Of a DNA stretch of 64,000 nt, positions 6,347-13,602 are shown one piece after another. The notes under the pieces are model-generated. The model was not told the origin of the DNA, did no database searches, and was given only the letters and a program-made list of their open reading frames with translations. Within the stretch, counting starts at the first letter, position 1. Every line of letters starts with the position of its first letter. Origin of the DNA: a virus; IMG/VR virus record IMGVR_UViG_3300032053_000009, positions 1 through 64,000 of that record. One strand, 5' to 3'. The translations under genes were made by a program, and so were the position numbers.

Positions 6347-6556
6347 CTATTTCGATGTTGCGCTGCGCAAAACCTTAACCACGGTCTCAAGCGGCCAATC
6401 CGAGTAAACCGTGATCGAGCCTGACTTGCCGCTCGCCAACTCTATCGCCGTCCTTGTACCAAATGCAGACTGTACGGCAATGACACAATCTGGATTCACG
6501 TATGTCATTGAACCCACCTGAACCAAAATGAACAGCAGCGACAACCAATGTTTCAT
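6347..6556 (-). CDS. small secreted or membrane-anchored protein
   Basis: 69 residues from ATG 6556 (GAGGT 7 bases upstream); a start five codons earlier is possible. A hydrophobic N-terminal segment after MKHW looks like a signal peptide. The mature part (NPDCVIAVQSAFGTRTAIEL...) is short and globular. It is the last gene before the Y RNA array, only 4 bp from its start, so the array may be processed from this transcript. Confidence 0.6.
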   Translation of the reverse strand: MKHWLSLLFILVQVGSMTYVNPDCVIAVQSAFGTRTAIELASGKSGSITVYSDWPLETVVKVLRSATSK

Positions 6557-6558
6557 AT

Positions 6559-6969
6559 TTACCTCAACCAACTCATTGCATTGGGGTCATTTGACTCTAA
6601 AACTGAAACAGACATTCCAACCTCTGTCGGATTCCTCAAAAAGGATTCGATGAATTGTAAATCGGCACCACAAGGAACATAAATACCCACACGCTTACTT
6701 GAAGTGTTTAATTGTCCTGCTGTGACTTTACGAACAGCATCATCTTGATCACGAGCAAAACAATAATACATTTGAAAATCCTTAAAATCTCTTGATCGAA
6801 TAACAATTCTCCACCATCGTCCCGTATATTGCTTATAAACAGAAACACCAATCGGTCGCTTCTCCAAATCACTGACAACTTTTTTGCGCCATTGCAACTC
6901 TTTTTCTAATTCCGTATTAGAGAACTCTCTCAAATCCATTACCACTTCCTCCGTTTCAAATTCATCCAA
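6559..6969 (-). CDS. hypothetical protein
   Basis: 136 residues, not recognised. The acidic N-terminal helix region (about 1-35) contains ELEKELQWRKK; the rest looks like an alpha/beta fold with aromatic clusters (RWWRIVIRSRDFKDFQMYYCF). It lies 2 bp upstream of the secreted-protein gene. An internal start at residue 11 (MDLREF...) is preceded by GAGG and could be the true one. Confidence 0.6.
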   Translation of the reverse strand: MDEFETEEVVMDLREFSNTELEKELQWRKKVVSDLEKRPIGVSVYKQYTGRWWRIVIRSRDFKDFQMYYCFARDQDDAVRKVTAGQLNTSSKRVGIYVPCGADLQFIESFLRNPTEVGMSVSVLESNDPNAMSWLR

Positions 6970-7002
6970 ATCACTATATCAGGGCTACCCTAACCGATTG
7001 CT

Positions 7003-7116
7003 TCATCTCACAAACAAATTCATGAACGACCAGCTGTTCGGAAACCTCCGGCTCAAATACACCAAGAAGAAAACAATCCCAACAGCGATGACGATTTTTA
7101 TTATCTTTCCAACCAT
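7003..7116 (-). CDS. 37-residue single-pass membrane protein
   Basis: ATG at 7116 to TGA at 7003. The product starts MVGKIIKIVIAVGIVFFL, a clear membrane helix, followed by a basic, aromatic tail (YLSRRFPNSW). It fits between neighbouring genes without overlap, but its ribosome site is weak. Function unknown. Confidence 0.4.
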   Translation of the reverse strand: MVGKIIKIVIAVGIVFFLVYLSRRFPNSWSFMNLFVR

Positions 7117-7121
7117 ATCAA

Positions 7122-7322
7122 CTAATGCACCCCAATTCCTTTAATCTTGATATTGACGGCGCCAAACCTTTGGCTGACGGCTTCTATAATGTTCTCAGCC
7201 TGACTCTCAGAAAATTTCTTAAACGTGTGACGAAAAAACACGCCAGGGCGAGCGGCGATAGAAACCGACACCTTCATTTTCACATCGTCACCTTTGGCCA
7301 TGATTGTGAATTTCTTTTTCAT
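7122..7322 (-). CDS. hypothetical protein
   Basis: 66 residues, alternating beta-like pattern with a central helix (SESQAENIIEAVSQRF) and C-terminal strand. Not recognised. The start overlaps the upstream 50-residue gene (ATGA). A second in-frame ATG at residue 8 is possible. Confidence 0.6.
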   Translation of the reverse strand: MKKKFTIMAKGDDVKMKVSVSIAARPGVFFRHTFKKFSESQAENIIEAVSQRFGAVNIKIKGIGVH

Positions 7323-7471
7323 ACCGCCATAATCTTTTTCATAACCTCATGACAGTGATCACACTTGGTCACGTATATTTTCTTCCCGTCAAAATCAGTG
7401 GTGAAATACCGCTTGCGCAGATTTTTAGTCCTGCCACAATCCATGCACCAACGTTTCACTTTTTTATTCAT
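7319..7471 (-). CDS. 50-residue zinc-finger-like protein
   Basis: ATG at 7471 to TGA at 7319, overlapping both neighbours by 4 bp. Ligands WCMDC (9/12) and CDHCH (37/40) make one CxxC...CxxC zinc site, with a basic linker between. The coupled overlaps and motif support a real gene. Confidence 0.6.
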   Translation of the reverse strand: MNKKVKRWCMDCGRTKNLRKRYFTTDFDGKKIYVTKCDHCHEVMKKIMAV

Positions 7472-7653
7472 ATCACAATATCTTCCGCTTTAAGATCCAT
7501 CTTGAAAAACCGTCTCACGTATTGAGGTAACGACACCGACACCTGGCGCAGCGTCGTCCCGTAGGTACGATGGCTGCCGTAGCGAACTGGCGAAACATAA
7601 CCATGATCGCTTTCATGACGTTTATGCGGATGCCTGTGGCGCCTTCCCTTCAT
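7468..7653 (-). CDS. small His/Arg-rich hypothetical protein
   Basis: 61 residues. The N-terminus is rich in H, R and K (RRHRHPHKRHESDH), the C-terminus more ordinary. The start at 7653 lies inside the preceding gene (32-bp overlap), so a later start is possible. The stop overlaps the next start (ATGA). No family recognised. Confidence 0.5.
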   Translation of the reverse strand: MKGRRHRHPHKRHESDHGYVSPVRYGSHRTYGTTLRQVSVSLPQYVRRFFKMDLKAEDIVI

Positions 7654-7912
7654 TGAAATTCACAGGCACGCCGCCAGTCGCAGCGTACTCCTTTCGACCC
7701 TGTTCAACTTCCTTCATGAGCGATGCCTCCATTTCAGCAATCGGAACCCCACGCTTCCGGCAATGATATTCGATCTCATTTATGAGACCCCTGACGAACT
7801 TGCGACGCTGTTTATCTTGTCCGGCGATGCTGTAGATAAACAACAGCTTTCGCCAAGCGTCATTGAGAGCCACGTAATAGCGCTTCTCTTCCGTGCTATT
7901 GAACTCAACCAT
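7622..7912 (-). CDS. hypothetical helical protein
   Basis: 96 residues, mainly helical with many charged residues (DKQRRKFVRGLINEIEYHCRKRG); no motif recognised. Its ATG overlaps the upstream stop by one base (TAATG-like coupling at 7912). Confidence 0.65.
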   Translation of the reverse strand: MVEFNSTEEKRYYVALNDAWRKLLFIYSIAGQDKQRRKFVRGLINEIEYHCRKRGVPIAEMEASLMKEVEQGRKEYAATGGVPVNFNEGKAPQASA

Positions 7913-8136
7913 TACAACGCCTTGGTGGTTGTTGGATCAGCCAAAACAATGTTCTTCAACTTTGTCATCAAGCGCTCATGATGCTGACCCAATAACTTGC
8001 GCTGAAGATCGAGCGCCTTCATTTGATCACGCAAGTAAAAATCCTCAGCAATAAAACAATTAATCTTGTCCCTGACTTGATCCTTGGTCTCTTCCGGTAA
8101 CGCCAAAATCTTATCGTAATTCGTCATGTCCGTCAT
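7912..8136 (-). CDS. hypothetical helical protein
   Basis: 74 residues, rich in K, L, D and E, predicted to be two or three helices, possibly a coiled coil (LDLQRKLLGQHHERLMTKL). Not recognised. It overlaps the upstream secreted-protein gene by 4 bp. Confidence 0.65.
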   Translation of the reverse strand: MTDMTNYDKILALPEETKDQVRDKINCFIAEDFYLRDQMKALDLQRKLLGQHHERLMTKLKNIVLADPTTTKAL

Positions 8137-8576
8137 CGTTTCGCTCCTATCATGTTGTAGACCTTAACCCAATCCACCCGAATCAACCCTTGCGCCTGAT
8201 CAACCGGAAGACTGTCACCGCACACCTTGTGCCGCAGATAATCCTCAGCAGCGTCCTTCTCATGCGCCCCAGGACGTGGCTCATAAGCCTGCGGCCACAA
8301 ATTTGTGATGTCATTCGCTCCACCGATACCGAGGTTGATGAAATGATCCACCTCATAATCAGCGTGCTTAGACCACGGTATGCCATACCGCTTAAAAACT
8401 TTCTTCTTCATCCCTGTCGTGACGTGGCGAACTTGAATCGTATACCCTGGCTCACACAGCGTTTCCAATTCCACCTGCATCGTCGCCCCTGGCGTCAGGT
8501 CTGACCGTGGACACGTTGGGTAATCGCACGACAGCGCCACTCCGCTGACAAACAACAGCATCCAAAAATATCTCAT
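8133..8576 (-). CDS. exported HNH-like nuclease-fold protein
   Basis: 147 residues. An N-terminal hydrophobic stretch ending near a Cys (LLFVSGVALSCDYP) suggests a signal peptide, perhaps a lipoprotein. The core contains EVDHFINLGIGGANDITNLWPQ-type sequence (about 79-100), the DH...GG.ND..NLWP signature found in a family of small secreted HNH-like proteins. The catalytic assignment rests on this signature only. Export would place it in the envelope or outside the cell, with roles in superinfection or DNA degradation as guesses. Confidence 0.65.
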   Translation of the reverse strand: MRYFWMLLFVSGVALSCDYPTCPRSDLTPGATMQVELETLCEPGYTIQVRHVTTGMKKKVFKRYGIPWSKHADYEVDHFINLGIGGANDITNLWPQAYEPRPGAHEKDAAEDYLRHKVCGDSLPVDQAQGLIRVDWVKVYNMIGAKR

Positions 8577-8580
8577 ACCA

Positions 8581-8805
8581 TCACCGCCTCTTACCTTTCA
8601 TTAAAACATCCGCCAAATTATCTATTGATTTGGAAATCGCAAACAAACCATCAGCAATATTGGCTTGTTTGCCAGAAGAAATGCGATCAGTATTTGAAAA
8701 AAACGCATCACCAAACACGTCAGCAATAGTTGAATTACCATCCCCAGCCAACAAAACTTCATACAAAGCCTGAACAAGAGGCGCACGTTTAATTTTTTTT
8801 ATCAT
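8581..8805 (-). CDS. hypothetical protein
   Basis: 74 residues, basic N-terminus (IKKIKR), then a helical, moderately hydrophobic body and a KGKRR tail. No family recognised. GGAGGTCAG precedes its ATG. It overlaps the end of the upstream gene. Confidence 0.6.
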   Translation of the reverse strand: MIKKIKRAPLVQALYEVLLAGDGNSTIADVFGDAFFSNTDRISSGKQANIADGLFAISKSIDNLADVLMKGKRR

Positions 8806-9001
8806 ACTGACCTCCCACTAAAATAAAAACTCCATCCTTTTCTTTCTTAGCCACAGGTCTATCCACCATGCGATAGAGCTTCCGCTGCGGATGACCAGTC
8901 CCAATACAATAGTCGCACATCCGCACGCTTGTTCGAGATAACCCTGGCACGAAACCAGTGCCATCACACGCCCTGCACTTCCTCTTATTTTGAACTCTCA
9001 T
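8789..9001 (-). CDS. DnaJ-type zinc finger protein, small
   Basis: 70 residues with CRACDGTG and CDYCIGTG (about 9-36), two CxxCxGxG repeats as in the DnaJ cysteine-rich domain. Two repeats can bind one zinc. No J domain is present. Such short proteins are common in phage early regions; function unknown. Confidence 0.75.
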   Translation of the reverse strand: MRVQNKRKCRACDGTGFVPGLSRTSVRMCDYCIGTGHPQRKLYRMVDRPVAKKEKDGVFILVGGQYDKKN

Positions 9002-9320
9002 AAAGCCGCTTCAATGTGTCCATCTGACGTGGCGTCAACCGCCTATTCTTCCGGTACGACGCCATCAACCCTTTACTGAAATCGTGCGCCCACGACCCTG
9101 GAAGATTATGATCAAAAATAGATTTTGCCATCGCTTCCACGGGCTGATCATTATTGCAGTGCGTACACCACAAGCGCTCAATCACTATTTCCCAAGACAA
9201 CTTCTCCGCCACCAAAATACTATTGGCGATCCGAATAGCGTTCAACGCCTCGCCATCTTGGTTCGATGTGGTCAAATTAAGAACCTTCACCAACTTCTCT
9301 TTCTGCGTGTCGGTGATCAT
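8985..9320 (-). CDS. hypothetical protein
   Basis: 111 residues with a CTHC pair near residue 52 and a helical C-terminus (RLTPRQMDTLKRLYE) that resembles C-terminal regions of some phage DNA-binding proteins. Not recognised. It is the first gene of the leftward run after a 0.9-kb non-coding stretch, so its promoter may lie in 9,321-9,700. Confidence 0.65.
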   Translation of the reverse strand: MITDTQKEKLVKVLNLTTSNQDGEALNAIRIANSILVAEKLSWEIVIERLWCTHCNNDQPVEAMAKSIFDHNLPGSWAHDFSKGLMASYRKNRRLTPRQMDTLKRLYESSK

Positions 9321-10221
9321 GGCGTATAACGATACCGCAGAATCATCAAATAAAATTCTTGTTGGGATGTAATGATAGATTGGAAAATTTCGGAAGGAAT
9401 GCGTGTTGGCTCTTTCTCATGGTTTCGTGACCTCCCACTGCTGTGGTTGATTCGTTTCTGTTTCACTAAGCTGGATTGTAACAATTTATTTTTCATGATT
9501 CCAAGAACAATCTTGATTAAAAACCCGCTTCAGACATAGCACGTACCACGACCCACATCTCCGAAGAGAGCCATCGTTGCTTGTTTCGGTTCCTCATAAA
9601 ATTTTCACTCTTGTACTACCTTCGAGACAATCCAAACAAAACGACAACTACTTTCACTCCTGTACTAAACTCAGATCAACTATTTTTTAGGAAAACAGAC
9701 TAATAAAAAAGTTTTTGTTTCTCGCTGTTCTTCTGGGAAGTTTGTCGTACCCAGTTCGTGTCTTGCTTTGATCCGACGAGTATTAAGAGCCGAGCGAAGC
9801 GAGGCGGGTTAATCTCGGCGGATCGAACAATGAAGCCCGCACCGAAGGTGCGGAGAGAAACAACAGAGAAAAAGGCTTAATTTGGATGTAGCACGGCTAA
9901 TAAAGAAGTCTTTATATGTCCGGCGGCGGATGATCACTTACATCTGAGCATCGCTTGGTGAGGGGCTTACTCTCACCGAGCGCAGATAATTGTATCCACG
10001 GCAGTAACATTAACCAGTTACGTCCCTCTACCTTTGGCGTGTACGGCTCCTGGGACCACCAGGCCACCCAGCTACGAAGGCTTCTCAACGACTGGCTGCA
10101 AGGCTTGTTCCGCTTGCATAGAGCTTGTGAGACTCTTGTTTTCTACCGGAGAATAACGCCTAAACGCCACATCAGAAGTCTTGTCAAGAACGTGACGCTG
10201 TTGGGGCGTGATACCCCTGTG
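9321..10221 (-). ncRNA. long gene-free, highly structured region (candidate large ncRNA)
   Basis: 900 bp with no credible protein gene. The part 9,760-10,221 is dense in strong inverted repeats: GGGG/CCCC just after the upstream stop (near 10,205-10,220), TGCAAG/CTTGCA near 10,098, CCTGG/CCAGG near 10,047, an 11-bp helix CGCTTGGTGAG/CTCACCGAGCG near 9,952-9,984, ATAAAGA/TCTTTAT near 9,900, and CCGCAC with a C(UUCG)G loop on the minus strand near 9,838-9,856. The UUCG orientation suggests the minus strand is transcribed. The part 9,321-9,700 is AT-rich with a direct repeat TTTCACTCYTGTACTA (near 9,608 and 9,652), perhaps promoter or leader. Phage-borne ornate RNAs such as GOLLD or ROOL are a comparison, not an identification. 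Confidence 0.5.
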
Positions 10222-10557
10222 CTACGTTGCTTCAAAATCAATCCAGAATTGGCTCCTGTGTAATTCTGTAAATGGAAAAAGGGGTACGTTGGGTTCAAGG
10301 TTTTCGTAACGGTCAAGCGTGAGGACGAGGATGTTGGTTTTGTTGTCCCACGATACCAGGCGTGCTTTGATAGGTTTGGTGCGCCCTGTGTTCATAATGC
10401 GTGGCGGTCTTTGTTTGGTGAATGGCCAGAATGGTGTGGAGACATGAATTGAATTTTGGTGTGGAGAAAATTTATGAATGGAGTGTAGGAATGCGTCTTT
10501 GCCAAGAAAGGGCTTGTCAAAGTCAATGCTGAAGACGTAGGTTCTATCTTGGTTCAT
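10222..10557 (-). CDS. hypothetical protein
   Basis: 111 residues, no recognised family; beta-rich with aromatic and proline clusters (STPFWPFTKQRPPRI). It begins with overlap of the preceding stop (ATGA) and ends at the edge of the large structured gap. Codon use is like its neighbours. Confidence 0.65.
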   Translation of the reverse strand: MNQDRTYVFSIDFDKPFLGKDAFLHSIHKFSPHQNSIHVSTPFWPFTKQRPPRIMNTGRTKPIKARLVSWDNKTNILVLTLDRYENLEPNVPLFPFTELHRSQFWIDFEAT

Positions 10558-10934
10558 TCGGCGTTCCTTTTATGTTCTAAAGATAGCGGACGAGTCTCGA
10601 TCTTTTTTGAATCGAAAGCAAGTTTTTTGTAATAGATTTTTGCAATCGCCTGCGCAATCTCACGCAAATAACCACGACCACTTTCAGTGAACGCCTGCCA
10701 ACGCACTGTAATTTCTCCGGTTGACCCTGGCGTATAGTTTGTGATGTCCGAGCGCACATCATAAACACTCACGGGCGGCAAGAATCGCTTGATCTCGCCA
10801 AACACTTTGATCAGCTCGTCAGTATTGACTTTGGCGCTGGCCACACATTCAATCCTGAACTCACATCCGTCTGATTGATAATCAAACTTTTTAACTGGCA
10901 ATCTGCCAACGATTTCAACTAATTCCTGCGACAT
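10554..10934 (-). CDS. hypothetical protein
   Basis: 126 residues from ATG 10934 (MSQELVE...), which overlaps the upstream DUF3307-like gene by 20 bp; a start at 10982 would overlap by 68 bp. The body has alternating strands and helices and a conserved-looking GRGYLREIAQAIAKIYYKK helix near the C-terminus. No family recognised. Confidence 0.6.
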   Translation of the reverse strand: MSQELVEIVGRLPVKKFDYQSDGCEFRIECVASAKVNTDELIKVFGEIKRFLPPVSVYDVRSDITNYTPGSTGEITVRWQAFTESGRGYLREIAQAIAKIYYKKLAFDSKKIETRPLSLEHKRNAE

Positions 10935-11277
10935 AAATCCATGCCCATAAAATTTTGCAAGCGATATGAAGCGCCTGATCAATGTGGATCGTGGTTTTGT
11001 TCTCGCACTTCAAACAGTCAATCACCCAATGCGAGACCGTTTCGGCGCCGCTCAGCCAATAATCGCCTGTGATATAAAATACAACGCCGCCATGAATAAT
11101 GGCATGGCTGGTCAACCAATACGGCCACACCCGCTGAATCTTTTGCCCTGGCGGTATGCGTGCAGAATCAATCGGCGTGTGGCGATTTTTTCCACGTGCC
11201 ATCGGATCGTGTTGTAAAGCGAAGTCTGCCAAAGCATGGCCGACCAAAAGCTGCCATAAAATTTGTACGAAGTTCAT
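10915..11277 (-). CDS. DUF3307-family membrane protein
   Basis: 120 residues, three to four membrane segments. It shows the DUF3307 pattern: GHALADFALQ near residue 13, LTSHAIIHGG near 55, an SHWVIDCLK segment near 82, and IDQALHIACK near 98, with conserved histidines and aspartates facing the membrane. The molecular function of the family is unknown; it is frequent in phages and plasmids. The ATG is at 11277 with AGGAGT upstream. Confidence 0.8.
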   Translation of the reverse strand: MNFVQILWQLLVGHALADFALQHDPMARGKNRHTPIDSARIPPGQKIQRVWPYWLTSHAIIHGGVVFYITGDYWLSGAETVSHWVIDCLKCENKTTIHIDQALHIACKILWAWIYVAGIS

Positions 11278-11285
11278 ATTGACTC

Positions 11286-11579
11286 CTATAACGCACAGCG
11301 TGGCCTGGGCAAGTTAAGAGACACAAATCCCTTTCGAGCCACGCTGTTGGGAATATTTCGACGAACCGGAAACACCAATGCAACCACGTTCTTGATTTGA
11401 TCTTTCGCTTCTTCCAAACGCTGACGACATTTCTCACACAGATTGGTTACGGACACGTACACCATTTCCATGTTGTTGACGCTTTCCACCCAGCCGTTCC
11501 CGTGTGAGCTGGTGTCGGTTGATGTCGGACGACAACAGTCACACGGGACGGATTGAAGATATTGAGATGAGGCAATCAC
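11286..11579 (-). CDS. hypothetical Cys-pair protein
   Basis: 97 residues with CDCC (13-16) and CEKC (48-51), which may hold one zinc. The C-terminal half is basic and proline-containing. Not recognised. It overlaps the upstream coiled-coil ORF by 4 bp. Confidence 0.6.
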   Translation of the reverse strand: MIASSQYLQSVPCDCCRPTSTDTSSHGNGWVESVNNMEMVYVSVTNLCEKCRQRLEEAKDQIKNVVALVFPVRRNIPNSVARKGFVSLNLPRPRCAL

Positions 11580-11761
11580 ACCGCCAGCGGCAGCTCCAAC
11601 TGCTTCAGTTCCGGCACAGCCCGCATCTGCGTCATGCGTGGCGATCTATTCTTGTGCTTGAGGCGTTCCAACTCCGCTCGTGTCTCCGCCAGCTCCTTCT
11701 TTAACGACACTATGATCCTGTCCTGATGCTTCAGCTTCATTCGTAATGTCTCCCCCGCCAT
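11576..11761 (-). CDS. short coiled-coil protein overlapping the next gene
   Basis: 61 residues; residues 5-40 form a clear coiled coil (LKKELAETRAELERLK). The ATG at 11761 has a very good site (AGGAGGCGACA) located inside the end of the upstream 232-residue gene, so 116 bp are read in two frames. The strong ribosome site and coiled coil favour a real gene. Function unknown. Confidence 0.55.
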   Translation of the reverse strand: MAGETLRMKLKHQDRIIVSLKKELAETRAELERLKHKNRSPRMTQMRAVPELKQLELPLAV

Positions 11762-12344
11762 TGTCGCCTCCTGTATTAATAGTCATGATCGCTGGATTTA
11801 ATAAACCTGGCTTGCCGCTTTCATCGCCCCAGTATTTATTCCAAAACACCCGCATTTTTTCGCCCGCCTCTTTATTTGTGGTGTCTTTGATGCCTGTGCC
11901 GACCATCCAGAACACCATGTTGCCCGTGTAGCCTTTTTGATCAAACAGTTTCATGATCGCTTCCGGCTCTGATCCGTGGTTCAGCGCATCCGTAACGGTC
12001 TTGCCGATGGACTCAATCTCACCAAAATAAGCGTCTTCAGCAGCCTTGCGCTCCGCTTTGGTTTGGAAGTTGTTGAGAGCGCACCACACGTCTTCCCATT
12101 GGTTCAGCTCAGGATCGAACCATTGGAATCCGATGACGCCAGAGATTTGGACTGTCCATAATCGCAAGCGTGCACCAGCCCGCAGCCACACTTCCCAATC
12201 ATGATCAGGATGCCAGAAGTCTTTGCGTTTGGCGCCCGCCCACGAAAACCCAGTCATATCGCCGCCGGAGTCGAAGTCAAACACGACCGTGCCCTCGCCA
12301 TCCCATTTAACTGATTTGATCACGCACTCCTGTGGAATAAACAC
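11646..12344 (-). CDS. hypothetical protein downstream of recA
   Basis: 232 residues. Residues 1-190 look globular with many tryptophans (WAGAKRKDFWHPDHDWEVWL). The last ~45 residues are a low-complexity G/T/E/D tail encoded in the region that overlaps the coiled-coil gene. It lies 6 bp after recA, suggesting co-expression and perhaps a recombination role. Family not recognised. Confidence 0.7.
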   Translation of the reverse strand: MFIPQECVIKSVKWDGEGTVVFDFDSGGDMTGFSWAGAKRKDFWHPDHDWEVWLRAGARLRLWTVQISGVIGFQWFDPELNQWEDVWCALNNFQTKAERKAAEDAYFGEIESIGKTVTDALNHGSEPEAIMKLFDQKGYTGNMVFWMVGTGIKDTTNKEAGEKMRVFWNKYWGDESGKPGLLNPAIMTINTGGDNGGGDITNEAEASGQDHSVVKEGAGGDTSGVGTPQAQE

Positions 12345-12350
12345 GGCAAC

Positions 12351-13508
12351 CTACTTATGAGCCTTGCGTCGATGCCGTGTCGGAGCGTCGTCATCCGGCA
12401 CGGTTATCTTCGTGGCTTCGTTTAGTTCTTGCTGAACTTCGGCAGGCTGCTCAAGAATGTGCGCACCTGGCTCAGGAGCGCCAGGGACGGGGGTTAAATG
12501 CTTGGGAGGCACCGGAGGCTTTGGTTTGAGCGTGTCCAAGATTCTCTCCTTCAAGCTGGTGCGGAACCCTGCATCAGCCCTGATCTTCTCAAGGAACTCT
12601 TTGATGCCGACAGCGATCTCCTTGCCGTCCAGCTCGTAGCGGCGCCCTTCAAACCCCACCACGCCGCTGTCTACGGCTTCTTTGGCGATCTCTTGAGCAT
12701 CATCAATGCCAGCGCCGTGGATAAGATAAGCCGTCCCTTCGCCAAACGGCGACCGGACTTTGTTCTTAACGATCTTGAAGTGGATCTCACTTCCGATCAC
12801 GTCATCGCCTTCTCTTAAGTTCTTCTTATAATACTCGACACGAACTGAGGAATAGAACTTAAGCGCAAGTCCGCCTGGGGTGGTGTACTTATTTCCGAAC
12901 ATGACGCCGATCTTCTCTCGCAACTGATTGATGAAGATCACTGTCGTTCGACTCGTATTAAGAACAGACGCAAGTCTGCGCAAGGCTGTACTCATCATCT
13001 GACTTTGACGACCGACCGTGGCTTTATCCATCGCAGATTCATGCTCAGCCTTGGACACCAAGGCGGCGACGCTATCCACAACGATCAGTGCGAACTTATT
13101 TGTCTTGGCGAGCGTGTCAATGGCTTCAATAGCCTGCTCGCCCCAGTCAGGATAAACCATGAACAAGTCGTATGGATTTCCTTTTTCCATGATGACGCCG
13201 TGCTTGCGTGCCCAAATAGGCTCCATGCACTGCTCAGCGTCAATCCAGGCGCAGTATTCGCCCTGTGCCTGCGCTGCTGCGACCGCTCGCAGCGCCATCG
13301 TGGACTTGCCGGACGATTCCAGCCCGTAATACTCCACAATCTTGCCCCGTGGCAGACCTGGGATCTTGGTAGCCATGTCCAGCGCCAGGCTGCCGGAACC
13401 GATTGGCTCTACAGCGACACGGATCTCGTCGCCGGATTGAAAAATAAACCCTTTGCCGAACTTCTCTTGTAAATCTTTTAAGGCTTGATCAATAACTTTT
13501 TCGCTCAT
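12351..13508 (-). CDS. recA: RecA-family recombinase
   Basis: 385 residues. Walker A GLESSGKST (about 62-70), Walker B LIVVDSVAAL (about 138-147), FINQLREKIGVMFGN (about 197-211) with the following GG.ALKFYSSVR region, as in bacterial RecA. The ATP-dependent filament catalyses strand exchange. The segment DAEQCMEP replaces the usual DAEHALDP, so the catalytic Glu is kept. A proline-rich, basic C-terminal tail (about 330-385) replaces the acidic tail of E. coli RecA. GGAGACCAT precedes the ATG. An efficient terminator lies just upstream, so it has its own promoter or depends on readthrough. Confidence 0.97.
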   Translation of the reverse strand: MSEKVIDQALKDLQEKFGKGFIFQSGDEIRVAVEPIGSGSLALDMATKIPGLPRGKIVEYYGLESSGKSTMALRAVAAAQAQGEYCAWIDAEQCMEPIWARKHGVIMEKGNPYDLFMVYPDWGEQAIEAIDTLAKTNKFALIVVDSVAALVSKAEHESAMDKATVGRQSQMMSTALRRLASVLNTSRTTVIFINQLREKIGVMFGNKYTTPGGLALKFYSSVRVEYYKKNLREGDDVIGSEIHFKIVKNKVRSPFGEGTAYLIHGAGIDDAQEIAKEAVDSGVVGFEGRRYELDGKEIAVGIKEFLEKIRADAGFRTSLKERILDTLKPKPPVPPKHLTPVPGAPEPGAHILEQPAEVQQELNEATKITVPDDDAPTRHRRKAHK

Positions 13509-13543
13509 ATGGTCTCCTTTGGATTTGGTTTAGGCGCAAAAAT

Positions 13544-13596
13544 AGAGGGCGGCATCATGACAGGGGTGTGGAAGTACCCTATCATGGCCGCCCTCT
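13544..13596 (-). terminator. strong hairpin terminator upstream of recA
   Basis: Inverted repeat AGAGGGCGGC/GCCGCCCTCT (13544-13553 with 13587-13596), with inner ATGA/TCAT pairing. On the minus strand it is followed by TATTTTTG, giving the GC stem plus T-tract of a Rho-independent terminator. It sits after the 210-residue ssDNA-binding-like gene. Confidence 0.8.
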
Positions 13597-13602
13597 AATT
13601 AA

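Noticed and set aside
9955-10263. Plus-strand ORF of 102 codons
   Set aside because: It overlaps the end of a leftward gene and consists of a run of hairpin-forming sequence; the product has no protein-like pattern and no ribosome site.
10554-10982. Longer start at 10,982 for the 10,554 gene
   Set aside because: It would overlap the upstream membrane-protein gene by 68 bp; the inner ATG at 10,934 is better placed.
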